DNA of 64,000 nucleotides from Latrodectus hesperus. Taxonomy: Eukaryota > Arthropoda > Arachnida > Araneae > Theridiidae. The DNA lies in contig CM075853.1 of the NCBI GenBank assembly GCA_037975125.1, positions 96,187,043 to 96,251,042 of the forward strand, given 5' to 3'. The notes under the pieces were generated by a model. It saw only the letters and a program-made list of their open reading frames with translations, had not been told where the DNA came from and did no database searches. Shown in pieces: positions 37,750 to 52,260 of the stretch (its first letter is position 1; every line of letters begins with the position of its first letter). The translations under genes were made by a program, and so were the position numbers.

Positions 37750-40380
37750 TATGTTCTGTTAGAAATATGTCTCGAATACACGTTATATATTTTAATATGC
37801 TCCATATACCGATGTAGCTCATTCATGTATCAATTTTACATACAGCCCCATTTAATAATATCAAAATTCCAGAATTTTCAACGCTGTCAAGTATTTAATT
37901 CAATATTTAATAATTAGAAAGTTTCAAATTGGAGAACAATGGGTGTGATATTTAGCCATTTATTTCTAAATTCCCTTACAGCACACCTATATTCCACATT
38001 TCCGTATGGTACCATCTGGCATATCGAAATCTTATATTTTTAATGATTGAAAATATCTGTTAGTATTTAAGAACCAAAAATGTACTTTACTCACTTATAA
38101 CATAAATAAGCATTGAATTTCGATTTGAAATAAAATCAGTGATATTAGCATATATTTGTGTTAATTACTGTGATGTCGTTTGTTATTCAAGTAAATGAAA
38201 GTGTAATAGATAGAAGTAAAATTGACACGCAGTAATATAGAACCATGTCTTCACAATACCTAAAAGACGTTAAACCTATAATGCTTGTGAACCTTGTGAA
38301 TAATGCCTTTTACTCTAATTATTTCAAAAAATATGTCAAACACATGATTTTAGTGAAATATATAATTTTTAAGCAATTATTTACTATCATTATGGCTAAC
38401 AATATTTGTAAAAACTTTTAACCAACTTATAATTACAGTAATTCATTGAATTTCCTTTCTTAAGCTTCTCTACTACTCCACTTATTAGTTAAATTTATGA
38501 AAAACATTCGACAGTAGTAAAAATGATTATTTTCATTTTCGGTACAACTTGTAAATAGAAGATAAAATTTTGTTTTGAAAAAAACCGAAGAATAAGACAT
38601 GATAAATTTATACTCAACTTACGTGTGTGTGTGTGGAAGTGTTCAATATTTTCTGCGTCATTCTCTCTTTATTCTTACCCGAGGGTAAGTTTTCTTTATT
38701 TTATCTTCAGCTTATCAAAAGATAGACCACTTTTTCTTCATATTTATGATACATAATGTATCTAATGGATTAATGATGAAAATTACATAATTTGATCTTC
38801 GAACATTTTATTTTTTCATTCATTATAAGAAAATGAATTATGAATGTTATTGCATAAGACATTTTATTCATTCTCAATTATTTTGATTTCCAGAACCTGA
38901 AACACATCAATAATGAGATTTATTATTATGTGTAAATGAAAAAGTTAAAAATATACAGATATGTCTATAAAATGTTTGATATATTTTGGTGTTTAATTAA
39001 ATAATAAGAAGTTAAATTATCTTCATAAATTTAAACCATTAAAAGCAATTAACATAAATTTGTTATAAAATAATAATAAATTTAAACAGGATTAATGAAT
39101 AAATATAATAAAAGTTTTTATAAAGCTCTTATGTGATTCTTTCATCGTATTTGGAGGATATAAGATGTACGTATATGGAGGATATAAAGATGGTAGCCTA
39201 ATTAGCGTCAACTCTAGATAAGTATGGTCACATTCACATGTGAGAGAACATGGCGGCATCCACAACTGCTTTTGTGATTCTGGCTTTTAAATAATTAATT
39301 TTTGACTTTTCATAACAGAAGTCCTTTGCGAATTCTCAAAACAAAAATATTTAGCGATGTTATTTTAGAAAATCTGAGTGATCAAAACACTAAGCCAATT
39401 TGAGTGTGAGATGTTGTTTCAATGAATTACAAACCATGAAACACTAATGAGATGACAATCATTCTCCTTAATATCAGATAGAGCAAAATATTTCATTGCA
39501 CGAAATGTCGAAGAAACGCATCAAAATCAAAATGACATTGACATGACATTGAAAATGACTTATTGTTAAAGAATGACTTATTGTCCCAAAGTAAAAGAAT
39601 GGTAAATGGTAACTGTAATTACACAGTAATATTATAAAATCATAGCTCTTAAAATATGTACCTATATCTGCTGTACATAATTATTTTGATATCAATTTCA
39701 AGTATTATTAGAATCCTTTGAATGCTTCCCTTTCACATATCTTATATATAAATGCTACTTGTAAAATTGATTGTAAAGAACAAATCTCTTAAGATTTGAA
39801 ATGAATATTTGAAGAAAAAGAAATTTCTATTTTGTATCTCTTCAAGTATTTATTTGAAAATGGTTGCTCTAAAATCTCCTTCATAAAAAAGTATTTTATA
39901 TTTATGTGTTAGAATTAATCTCTTTCTTTCTACTTTTTTAATCAGTTTAAAGCTCAATCTGATTTCATAAAATCATTTTGCTGAAAACAGCGTTTGCACT
40001 GCTATGCCCTCGAAACTGGTTAAAAAAATGTAAATTTTCATTCAAAACGTTATTTATTTGTTGATATAAATTGCCTGAAACTTCTCAGGTTTTTATAAAT
40101 GAGCACGTTTTTCAAACATTTAGAGCAATAATGACATTAAGATCATATTTCAAAATATAAATACGAAACCAAAGAATATTGTTGGCAAATTTAAATCTTC
40201 TCAAATCTAAAACATTTTCTGATTAGTTAATATTTATATAAATAATTCTGTGTTTCATCATTTTTTTTAAAAATTTTGCTTCCATTATTTATTTGAACTG
40301 CTTATTGGCATATGAATAACATATATTTCAACAAACACTCACAATAATGTAACAGAAAACAAGATGGCACTAAACCAGTT
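37750..40380. other. AT-rich spacer, no gene seen
   Basis: Only small local duplications (TGGAGGATATAA at about 39150 and 39176; AATGACTTATTGT twice near 39555-39580). No genes, RNA genes or transposon ends. Confidence 0.5.
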
Positions 40381-40389
40381 GAAAAGTAT

Positions 40390-40462
40390 TTAATTTTTAT
40401 TAGTTAGCCAAACTGATTAATTTTTATTAGTTAGCCAAACAAATTAAAGTTAGCCAAACTGA
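40390..40462. repeat. Tandem repeat of 27 bp, 2.5 copies
   Basis: TTAATTTTTATTAGTTAGCC followed by AAACTGA at 40390-40416, repeated from 40417, with a partial third copy (TTAGCCAAACTGA) ending at 40462. Confidence 0.9.
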
Positions 40463-40737
40463 TTTATGACAAACCACTTCCGACTTACTTTAATCTCCAG
40501 TTTCCGCTGCGAAAATATTCAACTGAGATTTAAGCGCGTTTACTAGTGGATTACAAACAGAGTATTAAAATAATTATATCAAAGTATTATATCTAATTTA
40601 AGTCCTTTTATAAATTCAATTAATTCCTTACAGGTATCATATTCAAGGGCAAATAAATATTTAAATCCTTAAAATGTTTTATTTAAATCTAAAATACACA
40701 ATAAAATCCGTATCCCATTCAATAAACTTATTTAAAT

Positions 40738-40808
40738 AGCATTTAATCACGATTAATTTATTCACGATTTGCTTAAAGAAAATCGACATTTAATCGTGAT
40801 TAAATGCT
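40738..40808. repeat. Inverted repeat, perfect 19 bp arms
   Basis: AGCATTTAATCACGATTAA (40738-40756) and its exact inverse (40790-40808) enclose a 33 bp loop. It is the size and form of a small foldback or miniature inverted-repeat element, but no target duplication is obvious. Confidence 0.9.
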
Positions 40809-40859
40809 GGTGTTTCTTGTGAGTGCTTTAGCAGCCTAACGTTTAATTTCTTGATTTAA

Positions 40860-41070
40860 AATGTATTAAAAATCTTCCCGGGAACCTGTTCCCGTCTCTT
40901 CACTCTTTGAAAGCCAACCGCAGTTTGCATTCCTATCTGACTCTTTTCCTGCAAGGTCACAGGAAGACGTGGGATGATGAGAAAAAAGAAAAAACATACG
41001 AGCTAGACATCAATTTGTTACCGAGTCAAAAGCGTTTTAAATAATCTTCCAGTATCGAATTCTCCCCGAA
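40860..41070. other. GC-richer block, unassigned
   Basis: Contains CCCGGGAACCTGTTCCCG, a near-palindrome, and CTGCAAGGTCACAGGAAGAC. TCAAGGTCA-type half-sites bind nuclear receptors in animals, and CAAGGTCA occurs here once. No open frame of note. Confidence 0.25.
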
Positions 41071-41099
41071 GCACACAACTGCGCTAGAAAAAAAAATCA

Positions 41100-44000
41100 T
41101 CTTTAACTTTGAGATAAAAAATAATTCCTTTTGTATACAGAACTTAGCATTCCCATCTGGATATATATGCAATGCATGTCGCTTATATCATCTCAAATAA
41201 TCAAATCATAACTTTCCAAACAATCAATTGCAGGTAATATTTATGCTAGTTTTAACAGCGTAAAATTTGGAGTAATTATTTAATCGTTATGAAAATGTAT
41301 ACGTAATTTTTAAAGTAACTCATCTTAATGCTTCATAAAATAATGGTTGCCATTAATTAAACAGTAATGGGTACAATTAGATAAAACAGGTTTGTTTGTC
41401 ACTCTTGAGTTACTTTTTACTCAAGACGATTGATTCAACTTACATTTGTAGTTTAAAGTATATTCCGAACCCAATCCAATCCAGGAGAGGGAATCGAATT
41501 CCAAAACCGTTAAATTGCAGGTCAAAGTCCTATATCATTCAGCTGTGAGTTAGGCGTAGTTTTGTTAATTATTATTTTCTATAAGAAGAGATGAAGCTCT
41601 ATGTAACATAAATGAATAGTATGACATACCGTTTGACTAATTAGTAATTTTCATAGTCTGCAGAAATTACATTCATTTATTTATCGAGACTTTATTTGAC
41701 TTCTACTCATTATATTTCTACATTTATTCTCCCTTTTTTTGTAAATATGAGATTTTTTTATTGATACTGTAGTAAATAAGTACCTGTTTCCATTAACATA
41801 GAAACAAATCAGGAATATCGCCATATCACTATAAATTTGGTCCCCCCAAGTGGATAAACTAACAACTTAAAACTGCTTAAAGGTGTTTAATGTAAACAAA
41901 GTAATACTATCTTCTGGAAATTTTAATAAGTGAGTAATGACCCACATATTTACTTAGATCTTATTGTAATGACACACATATTTGCTTACCGCATGGGAAG
42001 AAATTGACAAAACTGTATTGGTATTCACTCATACATGTATACTTCACGAAAGCTTAACTAAAATACTTGCACTTGAATGTTTTTGCTGAATTACATTTTA
42101 ATATATTTATTGAATGGATATTCTATTTATATTTTCAGTGTTCACATCATATAGAGAGAGTGGATGGAAGTTGTTTGGGTTTCTTCACCTTGTGATTCGA
42201 ATAAGGGGGTGGAGTTTACTTTCTACGAAAATTCCTAATAATAAAGCAACAATACGTGGTGAATACTAAAAACGTTTACAACTTACTTTAGAATGGGTTT
42301 ACTGTGAAATGTACTGTGTATTATAAACTCAAAAATATCTGTAGTGAATTTATTTTCAAATGAATGCCTACCTAATAAATCTGTATGTTCTAATATGTAA
42401 CTTTTCCCCAATATTATTCAATGAAGAAATATAGTTTCAAAGTCAAATAATTTTTTAAATGATACATATGCTGTATAATACTCTAACATTGAAGAATATA
42501 TTTCTAAGAAATATTTTACAAAAATTTGTGCTTAAAAACTGTAATCAAAGTATTGTGTTTGGAAACCATATTTGTGTGTTCTATAATATCGTAAAAACAA
42601 AATTTAATTGTTTTTATTCTAAAAAATTAATAATAATACATTTTTAATAATATATATTAAATATTTATATTCAATACTTAATTTTAACCACCTGCTTTTT
42701 CTACACACGCTATCTGAAAGTAAAAAGTATTTTTTTTTTATATAAAATTATAGATTTTGAATTTCTTCTTCTGAAGTTTAGTGCACTCTTGTAATGAAAA
42801 TTTCTTATACATTTATAATTAAAAAGAAAATTGAGTTCAAATATAATTCTATGTTAATTAAGTAGTTCCAAAGCACCTAGAGCTTAAATATTTGTTGAAA
42901 GAATTTAGAAAAAATAAATGGAGAAAAATTGCCTCTGATGCGGAAATTGTAATTATATTTTAATGAAAATAATTACATCCAAATAATTACATGGCCTAAG
43001 TAGTACCTGAAACATGAGTACTGTACTTTTAACTTTAACAGTTGGTCCTCCAGATACACTTGATAGCTGAAAGTTTAATGCTATGGTTTACAGTTCAGTG
43101 TTCCCTTGTTTCAAAATTTTTTTCGTTTTTCTGGCAATTTTACTGTTTTTGCCACTTGGGGATATTTATTTTTATAGATTGAAATCTCATTGCACTTATT
43201 CAACTCATTTCTAGTTTTAAGCCAAGTCCACCTGTCAAATCTGACAACTAAGCTGACACCCTTGTCCTTGCAAGTGAGAAAGCATTGGAACATTTGGAAT
43301 TTTAATATGAACAAACTTGCAACAAGTGGAATTTTCAAAGTCAACGCTTCATTTTGAACTCAGAGATATTTTTACTTACTAAGTTACTATGGCTTCTTAC
43401 GCTGTATTGAAGTATTATTAAAGTTTTTCATTAATAATGACATAATACATCATTCATATAACTATATTAATAACATAATTTCTTAATAATGTCATTTCTG
43501 CTGATTGGTACCACTAAACACAGACACTAACCATAATCTTTGACATAAGAACAAATGACGGAGATGACACTTAATTTTTGCAAGTATATCTAAATTAGCT
43601 TAACTCAAGAGTGGTAGAATATAAAGTCCAATAAGTTTTAAAAAATATACTGCTATGACTATACTAATATAAATTATAAAATACTCTACTTTACCGACCG
43701 AGAATAATATGCCTTTCTCTACTAAGTTTTGGCAACAATTTTTTAATCCATTCTATAATATATTAAGATTCTTTCTAACTGGTCATTTTACTTTATTTGA
43801 AACAGTTTTTACTTTATATTGTAACAAATATTTATATACTAAATATGCTTGCAAACTACTAACATATTTCCTTAACTTCGATCAGAAATCTCATGTGTAT
43901 GGCATAAGCATAATGGATACACATACACTTAAAAAAAATAACAAATTGAGTTTGATTAAAATTTGCTAAGTAGGGGAAAATAAAAAATCTGAAATTGTTA

Positions 44001-46830
44001 CTTTGTGGTAATAACTCTTTGGTGCTTGTCTTCAATAACAGTGTGACATATATGTAACAAAAAACTATGATTAATTTCTTTAGTGAAAGATAGGCATTTC
44101 TTAATTTTAAAATTTGACCACCTTTTGCGCAAGATTATATTCAATTTCATATTTAAAAGAACGTTTACTATCTCTAGAAATAAAAGAAGTATAATTTTCC
44201 TTGAGAATAGGGTATACTTAGTTAAAGTAATATAGTTGCTTTATTAATCTAGTTTTAATATGAAGACAATAGTTTCAGAATATTCGTCATTTAATAACTC
44301 CAATTATAATTTTGATGTATTTATTTTTACGACCTAGAGAACTAAACATATACCTAACATTTAATACGAAAAATATTTAAAATTCATTAAATCCATCAAA
44401 GACGTTATATTCCAGAATCTGTGTCACATGCATATCCAAATCATTTCTTTTTCAATTTTAAATCTTGCTGTCAATATTTTTAATTTAATTCCAAAAAGAA
44501 TACTTTGAAAATATATGTCACTTCATCAGACAACACATATTTCTTTTTTGCCACTCAAAAAAGGTAATCAATGATATTATCTTTTGTTCAGTTCCTTTCG
44601 GAACATGAAAATCAAATATAGGTACTTTCACTCAATTCTTGAATGATTGGACTTCTACTTACAACACATAGTTGATAGTCTAACGATAGGATCATATAAA
44701 CATCCATTACGTGTTGCAAAGCTAATTTTTCTTTTGTAGTGATTGTAGTTACTCATGGTGAAAAACCGAAGATTCTCAAACATGGACGGATATATTTACG
44801 GAAGGCAAAAATGTAACATTTATCTACCATTACTCAACAATTTTAGAAGTCAATCTCGGAGCCTTCTATTTTAAAGAAAGCAGTCGTATTTTAAGTAGCA
44901 TTATCATAAAATTAGTTTGGGAGCCTTTGAGCCCAAATAATAAGGAATTATCTGTTATTGCTTTAACATACCCAGGGAAAAGACAGCGAGAACCTTACGA
45001 CATTAAAGATTTTTAATAAGGGAATCTGTTTAATATTAAACTAAACAAAATTAAACTCAGTGACAGGACAACCCCATGGGACAAAAGCTTATATCTGTTT
45101 TCGCGACCTAGGGCCCTTGGGTGAGAAGCATTCTTTTTAACATTAAGGGAGTTAAATCACATGCTTTGCTTCAGCTATTGACTAGTTAATTTTTCCACTA
45201 ATGGATTATGTATGTAGGAAAATGACTTCTTTGTACGTCTAAAAATTCCTAAATTTTCACTGTCTCTCTCGAGCTATTAAAATTCTATCATACATATTTT
45301 CTTAAGATAATTCTTAGACTCGAACAATTCTATATTTCTTTCACCTTTTACAAAAATTACCACTACTAAATATATACACAATGGTAAATTTAAAACATAT
45401 GACTAGAAACTAATAAACTCAAATTAATTATTATTTTTTTTTGCATACTCTTATGTTAGATTAATTGAATAGACTTCTTTCTTTCAAGCTCTACAATCTT
45501 ACATGAAAGTAACGAAGGTTGTTTTATTCATTTTATTTCACCTCAAGCTACCTTCATATTTCCATAGTTACTCAAAATGATTATTTTGATTTTTAAAATG
45601 GATCTCTACAAAATCACCATATTTACACATTACAGACTTTAACAATGATCAGTGTCTAATCAAACTGAAGAAAGTCATGATGAGTAGATATTTATTTTTA
45701 GTGTTATATACCACAATATTTATTTTTAACCACAACTTTACCATTTATTTACCACCAACATATTTACTTTTAATAGATTTTTGATTGTAATTCATTTGTA
45801 GGGTATAAAATTTTGGAAAGATGGATGTGCCAATTGATGTTGACAATCACTTTTCTTGATCACGGTATAATTTTACAAAACGGGTCGTTTTTAATCGCCT
45901 TCCATCAAAAGAAACAGGCAGTCTGAAAATGTAGTTTTCTAATAACTTAGCCTAGACTTATCAAAGATCAATTTGTTTCTTTTCAATTCTTTTATACTGA
46001 TACATTCAAAACCATAAATACTACTTCGAATATTTGGATCCTACAAAAACTTATTGAACTTACGATCCGCAACATTTTTTAATTCGGTTTTTTTTCTGGA
46101 TGATAGTTATCAATCATCTTAAGACTTTCATTCATACGTACTTTTCTTTAAATATTAAATGACTCCTTGTATATTCCTACAAGGTTTACTTCTAACAAAA
46201 AATTCTTCAATACAAATAATCCATATTTTATTACAGATTCACCGAGCTATAAAACATTGAATTTCCTGATTGAAAGTACTTTTCCACATGTAAAATTACG
46301 CAATTTAGTTATTTACATGTAAGCAATGTTTTTATCAATTAGATTCAAAACATAAAGGGATTAGAATTTTAAAATCGAGTACAAAACTTTTAAAAAATAA
46401 AGACATCACCTGTCATCAGAAACTGAAATAAGGTAAATGACTTTCTAACAAAAAGAAAATTTCAAGTGAAGTAGACTCTATAGGTATGGATTTTCTTTCC
46501 GAGAAAAAATTTAAAATATATAAATCCTAAATTATACATTGTTAAATATCTTTAATGGTATAAGTAGAATATATATTTCTAAAATATAAATATGTGTATG
46601 CCTATATCATTATATATGCTCAAAGACGCATTACTCAAAAAAGTGTGTGATTTGCATGAGGCATTATAATTGATATTCATGCTATTAGATAAAAGTTAAA
46701 ACATAATTAACATTTTTGCTGGCACGTATATTCAAATCGATCTTCATAGAAATAGAGCAAAACAGAAAAGAGAGAAGAAATCCCATAAATAATGACTCTT
46801 ATCACTGTTCGACATGGAAATACAATTAAC
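41100..46830. other. AT-rich spacer with one SINE relic
   Basis: The minus strand at about 41465-41560 gives TTGGAATTCGATTCCC, a box-B-like string (41489-41502) with a plausible upstream arm. Frames at 42459-42647, 43111-43344 and 43709-43969 are AT-rich, motif-free and probably chance. A short GC-richer word cluster at 45060-45130 (CCTAGGGCCCTTGGG) has no assignment. Confidence 0.45.
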
Positions 46831-47110
46831 TATCATAACTGGTTGTCCTGATGGTGAGCTGTACTGCTGGAAAACGTGTGCACGGAGGTTAATTTGCGGT
46901 GATAATCGCTTCGAATCTTGTTTATTTTCGAAGGCTACCTGTCATGGATAGAACACAGACGCTTTCTGTTTTTCGGTGCCTCCAAGACAATAGAAAATCT
47001 AGTATCGAAGTCGATCGAATAACACGCAGTTATCAAGGTTTTGGCGGCTGCCACACCCGCGGGCTTCAACAGGTATGTGGCCTCAACTGCAATGAAAAAT
47101 TAACTCAGTA
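46830..47110. other. GC-richer block, unassigned
   Basis: The 70-codon plus-strand frame at 46899-47111 is open through a block that is less AT-rich than its flanks (GGCGGCTGCCACACCCGCGG). No domain is recognised; exon or conserved non-coding status is open. Confidence 0.25.
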
Positions 47111-47119
47111 GCAAAGAAG

Positions 47120-50100
47120 CTCGAAAACAAATTCGTCATCAAGTAAAATTGGCAATGAAAGATCCTTTAATTGTTTTGCAGAATATATCAAAAACAATGA
47201 GAGCAGCGCGAAGTGGATTTCAAACAAAAGAGATGACTTTAAATGGAAGTAGAATCAAGTTAATCGAAGAATGATTTGAATTTTATGTATTTTTAATTGA
47301 AATGATTCAAATGTCATTGTGGTGTTATTCAAGTAGATAAGAATTGCTTGGATCTGAAATAATAAAAATAACTCATAAAGTTTTGGAATTAATAATCATT
47401 TTAATTCAATATTTTTACTGTCCACGCCCTAATTTTCACACGGGTTCCTTCAAGTCTAGCTTAACAATTTTTATTCACGCTTAAATTAATATTTGTAAAT
47501 GGTTTTATTTTGTAAATATAGTTAACGATAATAGTTTTGCAACACTGCAGATTTTAATAGTTTAAAGGTTGATTTTCAGCACTTGGACATTTTTGCTGAT
47601 TTAGCGTTTGTATGTTCTTAAAAAATAGAAACACTTCTGTAGTTGGCCAAAATGGATAGAAAATGGTAGAAATATAGATTTATGGGTTCAAAGACACTGG
47701 AATATTATACTATCACATAAAGAAGCACTACAGAAACAAGATGGGTGTTATGACTTGACACACTTGGAATTTTTTAGGGTTTGTTTTTGATCAAAATTTG
47801 TTAAATTCTTTAATTCAGATAATGAAGTATCATATTTCTAAGTCTATATTTAATGCATACTTTACTGAAATTATTGCTATTCGCAAAATTTGAAATTTTC
47901 TTCTTCTATACAAATTCATATTTCATTTCTTGCATTTATCTCTTTGTAATATAGTAAAAATGTTACGAATGTGGAGGTTTCTTTTAGTGAATAAATAGGA
48001 TTTCATGGTTTCGTGTGAGAGTAAATATATTTTCAAAATTTCTCACTTTTTATTTATTTTTGAATCGTGATTAGTTTATATATATATTTAATTGATGCAT
48101 CAATAAATAAAAATTGTTCACGATGTTGGAACTAGAGTATCCAAAGAGTGATGCCTCTTTTTTATTTACTTTAAAATATGTCTAGGGTAATATGGCACTT
48201 TTGTGAGAGCTTTAATTTTATTTATAGTGATTTTATTTTGAGCGTAATTCACAATGATGTTTACATCCTTTCAAAAATTACAGTACCCATAGCAAATTCA
48301 AATATGATAAATTTGACCAAAACTTTTATACAATTTCATAAGAAACACTCTTGATTCATCTTTAAAAAGCCTAGAGCAACGCAAATATTTATTTTTCATT
48401 CTTTTAATTTCCTTTCTTCCTCAAAATACAGTATCTTTAAGAAGTTTAAATATAATGAAGTCTCATTTCATTATATTTTTTTATTTCAGGCATTTATTCA
48501 CATTTATGAAGCTTCAATAATAATGAAATGGGAAAGAAACTTTCATTTATGCTTTAAAAATCAAGATGAGCACAACTTGCTTCTCATACTTTATCCGAAA
48601 ATTAATACCCAACCCTTCTTGTGTATAATTATTTTATAAATTGAAAATTACATTTTGAAACTAATTATATCAATTCGTTATGCTTTCAAGAATTTAAATT
48701 TGCAATTACAATATATTTTAAACTCTGGGAAATTTAGGGCTTGTGTAACATTGAATAATTATACATAGTATAAAATTTTAAACAAAAACAAAATTAAGTA
48801 TAAAAGTTTCGTGTTATTTTATATTTTATTTTTAAGATTACAAAATAAGCAAATTTTATCAAGATGAAATATTTATTACAATAAAGTATAATCAGAAGCT
48901 TTTGAAAGAAAAGCTTCTTCTTAGCAGCGAAAATAATAGCTTATATTTGTTTTTGTTTTTTTTTTACATTAAAAAATTCATCTTTATTACCTACTTGTAA
49001 TTATATGCTCTTTCATTTTCTTCAACAATAGTGAAAAACTCTTTTCACGTCAGGACTTCATTACTTACTGTGAAAATCACATCATTTTTGTTCGCCTTTT
49101 TTTGTACATTTTTATTTTGTCGAAATGTTATTTAATGAAGAGTAAAATATAACTTATATATTGAGTACTTAATGGGACAAAAAAGCGTATGTTAATTAGA
49201 GAAAATGATACGTTTACGTAAACAAACGAATGAGATTGAAAACCATTATATATATACTCTGATTCTCTGAACACATGGATAATAATAAAAAATAAACCAA
49301 TTATTGAATTAGCTTCTTCTTATAAAATAAATGAATGATATTTCATCGTATAACTTCATATTTTAAATTTTAAAAAATTAAATTTTAATTTTTAATTTTA
49401 AATTAAAAAAATAATATTAAAATTCACCAGTATTCCACTCGATAAACTTTTTGATGCTTTATGATTTTAATTCAGTATTAAACATTGATTTCAATTTTTA
49501 GAAAGTTCCCTGTACATTTTGCGTATACAATAATTATATTTTTGTCGGAGAAAGACTTTGTATTTACAAATTTATGGTATCCCTTAAGATATAAAATTCT
49601 CAAGCCTTTTAGGAAAATTATTTTTGTGTTATTATGAAAAAATCTTTTGTTATTCAGGTGCATTTTGCCAATACATATATTAATGACTTCCTAATTTTAA
49701 ATTTTTTATAATTTGGCAAAATTTACAAAATTATCTTACTTGAAGAATTAAAATTAATTAAATCAAATAAATATAATTTAAAAACTGAATTTTTGGATAT
49801 TTTGATTACAGTAAAAGAAAATTTTGATCCAGTCACATTTATGATATAACCAATTATTTTAATTTTAAATTGATTTAACTAAACTAACTTTAATGTAAAT
49901 AAATAAAATAATTTAATAAAAATAAATTTTTGGAATGCAAATATTTCAATTAAAATATATAAAAATGTTACTTTCAATCAACTAAATAGAATTTATAATA
50001 TGTGTGATTGTTTTAATAGTATCAATAAACAAATAAAAAGACTGGGAAATATTTTAATTAATAATAATATTCCAATTAACTTTACTAAACACTATTTAGC

Positions 50101-50330
50101 TAGCAGAGCATTGCTTGTAAGAATAAAGTAATGCGTAGCTATAAACTGCAGAAGGGTCCCCCAAGTCTTTAAAGATCTTATAAGAAGCTTGAAATACCAA
50201 TAGTGTTTACACTTAGTCTTTAAAATAATGTATTTGGTTTACTCTATTTGTATTTACTTGCAATTTTTGAAGATTTGGAATTTGATGTTGACTACTATAA
50301 ATTTAATATTTTATTTTTTGGCAGTTATAA
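47120..50330. other. AT-rich spacer, no gene seen
   Basis: Two small perfect hairpins, AATATAATGAA (about 48450-48477) and AGAAGCTTTT (about 48895-48920), are the only structure. A frame at 49478-49663 is chance-like. Confidence 0.5.
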
Positions 50331-50639
50331 ACTTGGTATTTGGTGATTGTTAATTCATTAAAAAAATTTAATGTGGTTTCGGGGTGTCGTGGCTTTATTG
50401 AGACTTTAGTCTGGAACCACGGCAAAAAAGGCATACTTGTGCCAATATGGTCAACAACCCCTGAAGAAACTGGCCGTATTGGTACTTCATTTCATTTTGC
50501 TTATTTTGTGTTACCATTGTTTTATTCTCTTTGTCTTTTTAAACATTAAATTTTCTATTAGATATATGTTCCAGCTGTTTATTATATGTAAATAATCTTG
50601 TCTTTTCACATTATTGTTATTTAAAAAAATCGGAAATAA

Positions 50640-51340
50640 CAGAAAGCTTAATTTAGGTCAGCACACAAACTATTACGGGCCATATTTGGAAGATAGGATT
50701 TGGAGTGGAAATATTTAAAATGGGTTCCACATGAAATAAATCAGAAGAATTTTGATAATCGAGTAATCAAATGAATATCTCTGCTTATTCGGAGCAGAAT
50801 TGAGCCATTCTTAAATCGAATGATAACTGGGGATGAAAAACGGATTACCTACGAAAATATCATAAGGAAAAAGCTATATTGTGCAGAAAACCTAGTCTTT
50901 CCAGCACTTAAACAAAATATGACTCTGATTAAAAGAATGTTGTGTATATAGTGGGAAATTTGAGGACCTATACTTTATCAGCATTAAAACGAAAAGCTCA
51001 ATTCTGGAAAGTATTATAAGCAACTGGATAATTTAAAGGGAGCAGTCCAAGAAAAGAGACCTGCGATGTTCCAAGAAAAGAGTTGTTCAAAAAATTGCAG
51101 AACTAGGCTGGGAAATTCTGTCCCATATACCCTATTCCCTGGATTTATCACCCTATGACTATCACTTGTTTTTGTTCTTAAAAACTTTTTTTCAAATTCA
51201 AAAATTTAGAAGATATTATTAATCAGACATGGTTTCAATTTTGCGCATGAAAAGATGAAACATTTTTCAAAAATGGGGTATAAAAATTGCCCTTACCCTG
51301 GCAAGAAGTCATTAATAATAAAGACAATTATATGATTTAA
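50640..51340 (+). pseudogene. Second mariner transposase relic
   Basis: Decayed mariner on the plus strand. Readable pieces in order are KWVPHEINQKNFDN (Trp codon at 50721), FLNRMITGDEK (about 50807-50840), AVQEKRPAMFQEK (about 51047-51075), GWEILSHIPYSLDLSPYDYH with the third catalytic Asp at 51157-51159, and the C-terminal LPWQEVINNKDNYMI with TAA at 51338-51340. Many frameshifts and stops separate them. The N-terminal third and both terminal repeats are not recognisable. It is older than the copy at 4168 and from a different lineage by sequence. Confidence 0.85.
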
Positions 51341-51639
51341 TAAAGTTTATTGACGTTAAGAAAATATGTATACAACTTCATTTACCTATCATTTCTCTAA
51401 ATTGTTCACTTTGTCAAACCGTTTCCTTACGAAAAAACTAAATTTTAATAATTTGTAGTATTAAATTTAGTACTATATCACTATGGTTTCGCGTACATTA
51501 TTAATTATACACACAAACAATATCTTTAAGAAGAGAGTTCAGAAAAATGTTTACAAAAAGGGTAAAACTAAGCATTAACGAGTTACAACTTAGATTTTAT
51601 TTTTACACACGTCACATCTTCAACATTTAGCACAACACA

Positions 51640-52150
51640 AGAATATTTAAAACAATGCAATCTTTCCACTTGACATGGCACAAAGAAAAGAAATTAAAAG
51701 CCATTCGCCGCACCTTAATCTCTACACATACCCCCCACTACGCAGCATTTATCTACGTTTTACTTTTATTTTTCATTTTCATATTTTGGGATCCGAGAGA
51801 GTGAAATTGCGATCTCATAATAGTAAAGGGCAAATACTTCTTCCTACTAATGACTGTCAAAGAAGCCGTTTGATTGACTGATGGTTCTGATTTCGCGTTC
51901 TTCAACAGGAATGGTTTTTTCTTGGCGCCGTTTAATTTCTTTCTTATGTGCTTTTTGTATCATTCAAAAGTACTCAGCACTTGTCTTATTAATCAAGGCA
52001 CTTATTTTCTGACAAGGAGGAATTTAAGGAAACTCAGCGTGTGGTGATTCATTTGGGACGTAATTGAATTATCCCTTCCTTAATTTGAGTCCATCATTGA
52101 CTGAGTTATCCTACAAGTGTGGCATTTGACTGGAGAACTCAGTGGGGGTA
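51640..52150. other. Mixed-composition block before the SINE
   Basis: Less AT-rich in patches. Contains GTTTGATTGACTGATGG and GACTGTCAAAG, resembling TALE and Hox co-factor sites (TGATTGAC, TGTCA). A 68-codon frame at 51675-51881 has no domain. Regulatory role is a weak inference. Confidence 0.2.
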
Positions 52151-52260
52151 TGAGTGAATACTAATACCAACTTATTTCCAATATTCTTTTTATTTTTTTG
52201 ATAATCAAAAAAATTGCTTGATTCAGAACTGTTTATTTTAGCTGAATTATATTAAATACC

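Noticed and set aside
50360..50549. 69-codon frame in a less AT-rich patch (GTGTCGTGGC...)
   Set aside because: No domain; I considered a transposon end but found no partner repeat.
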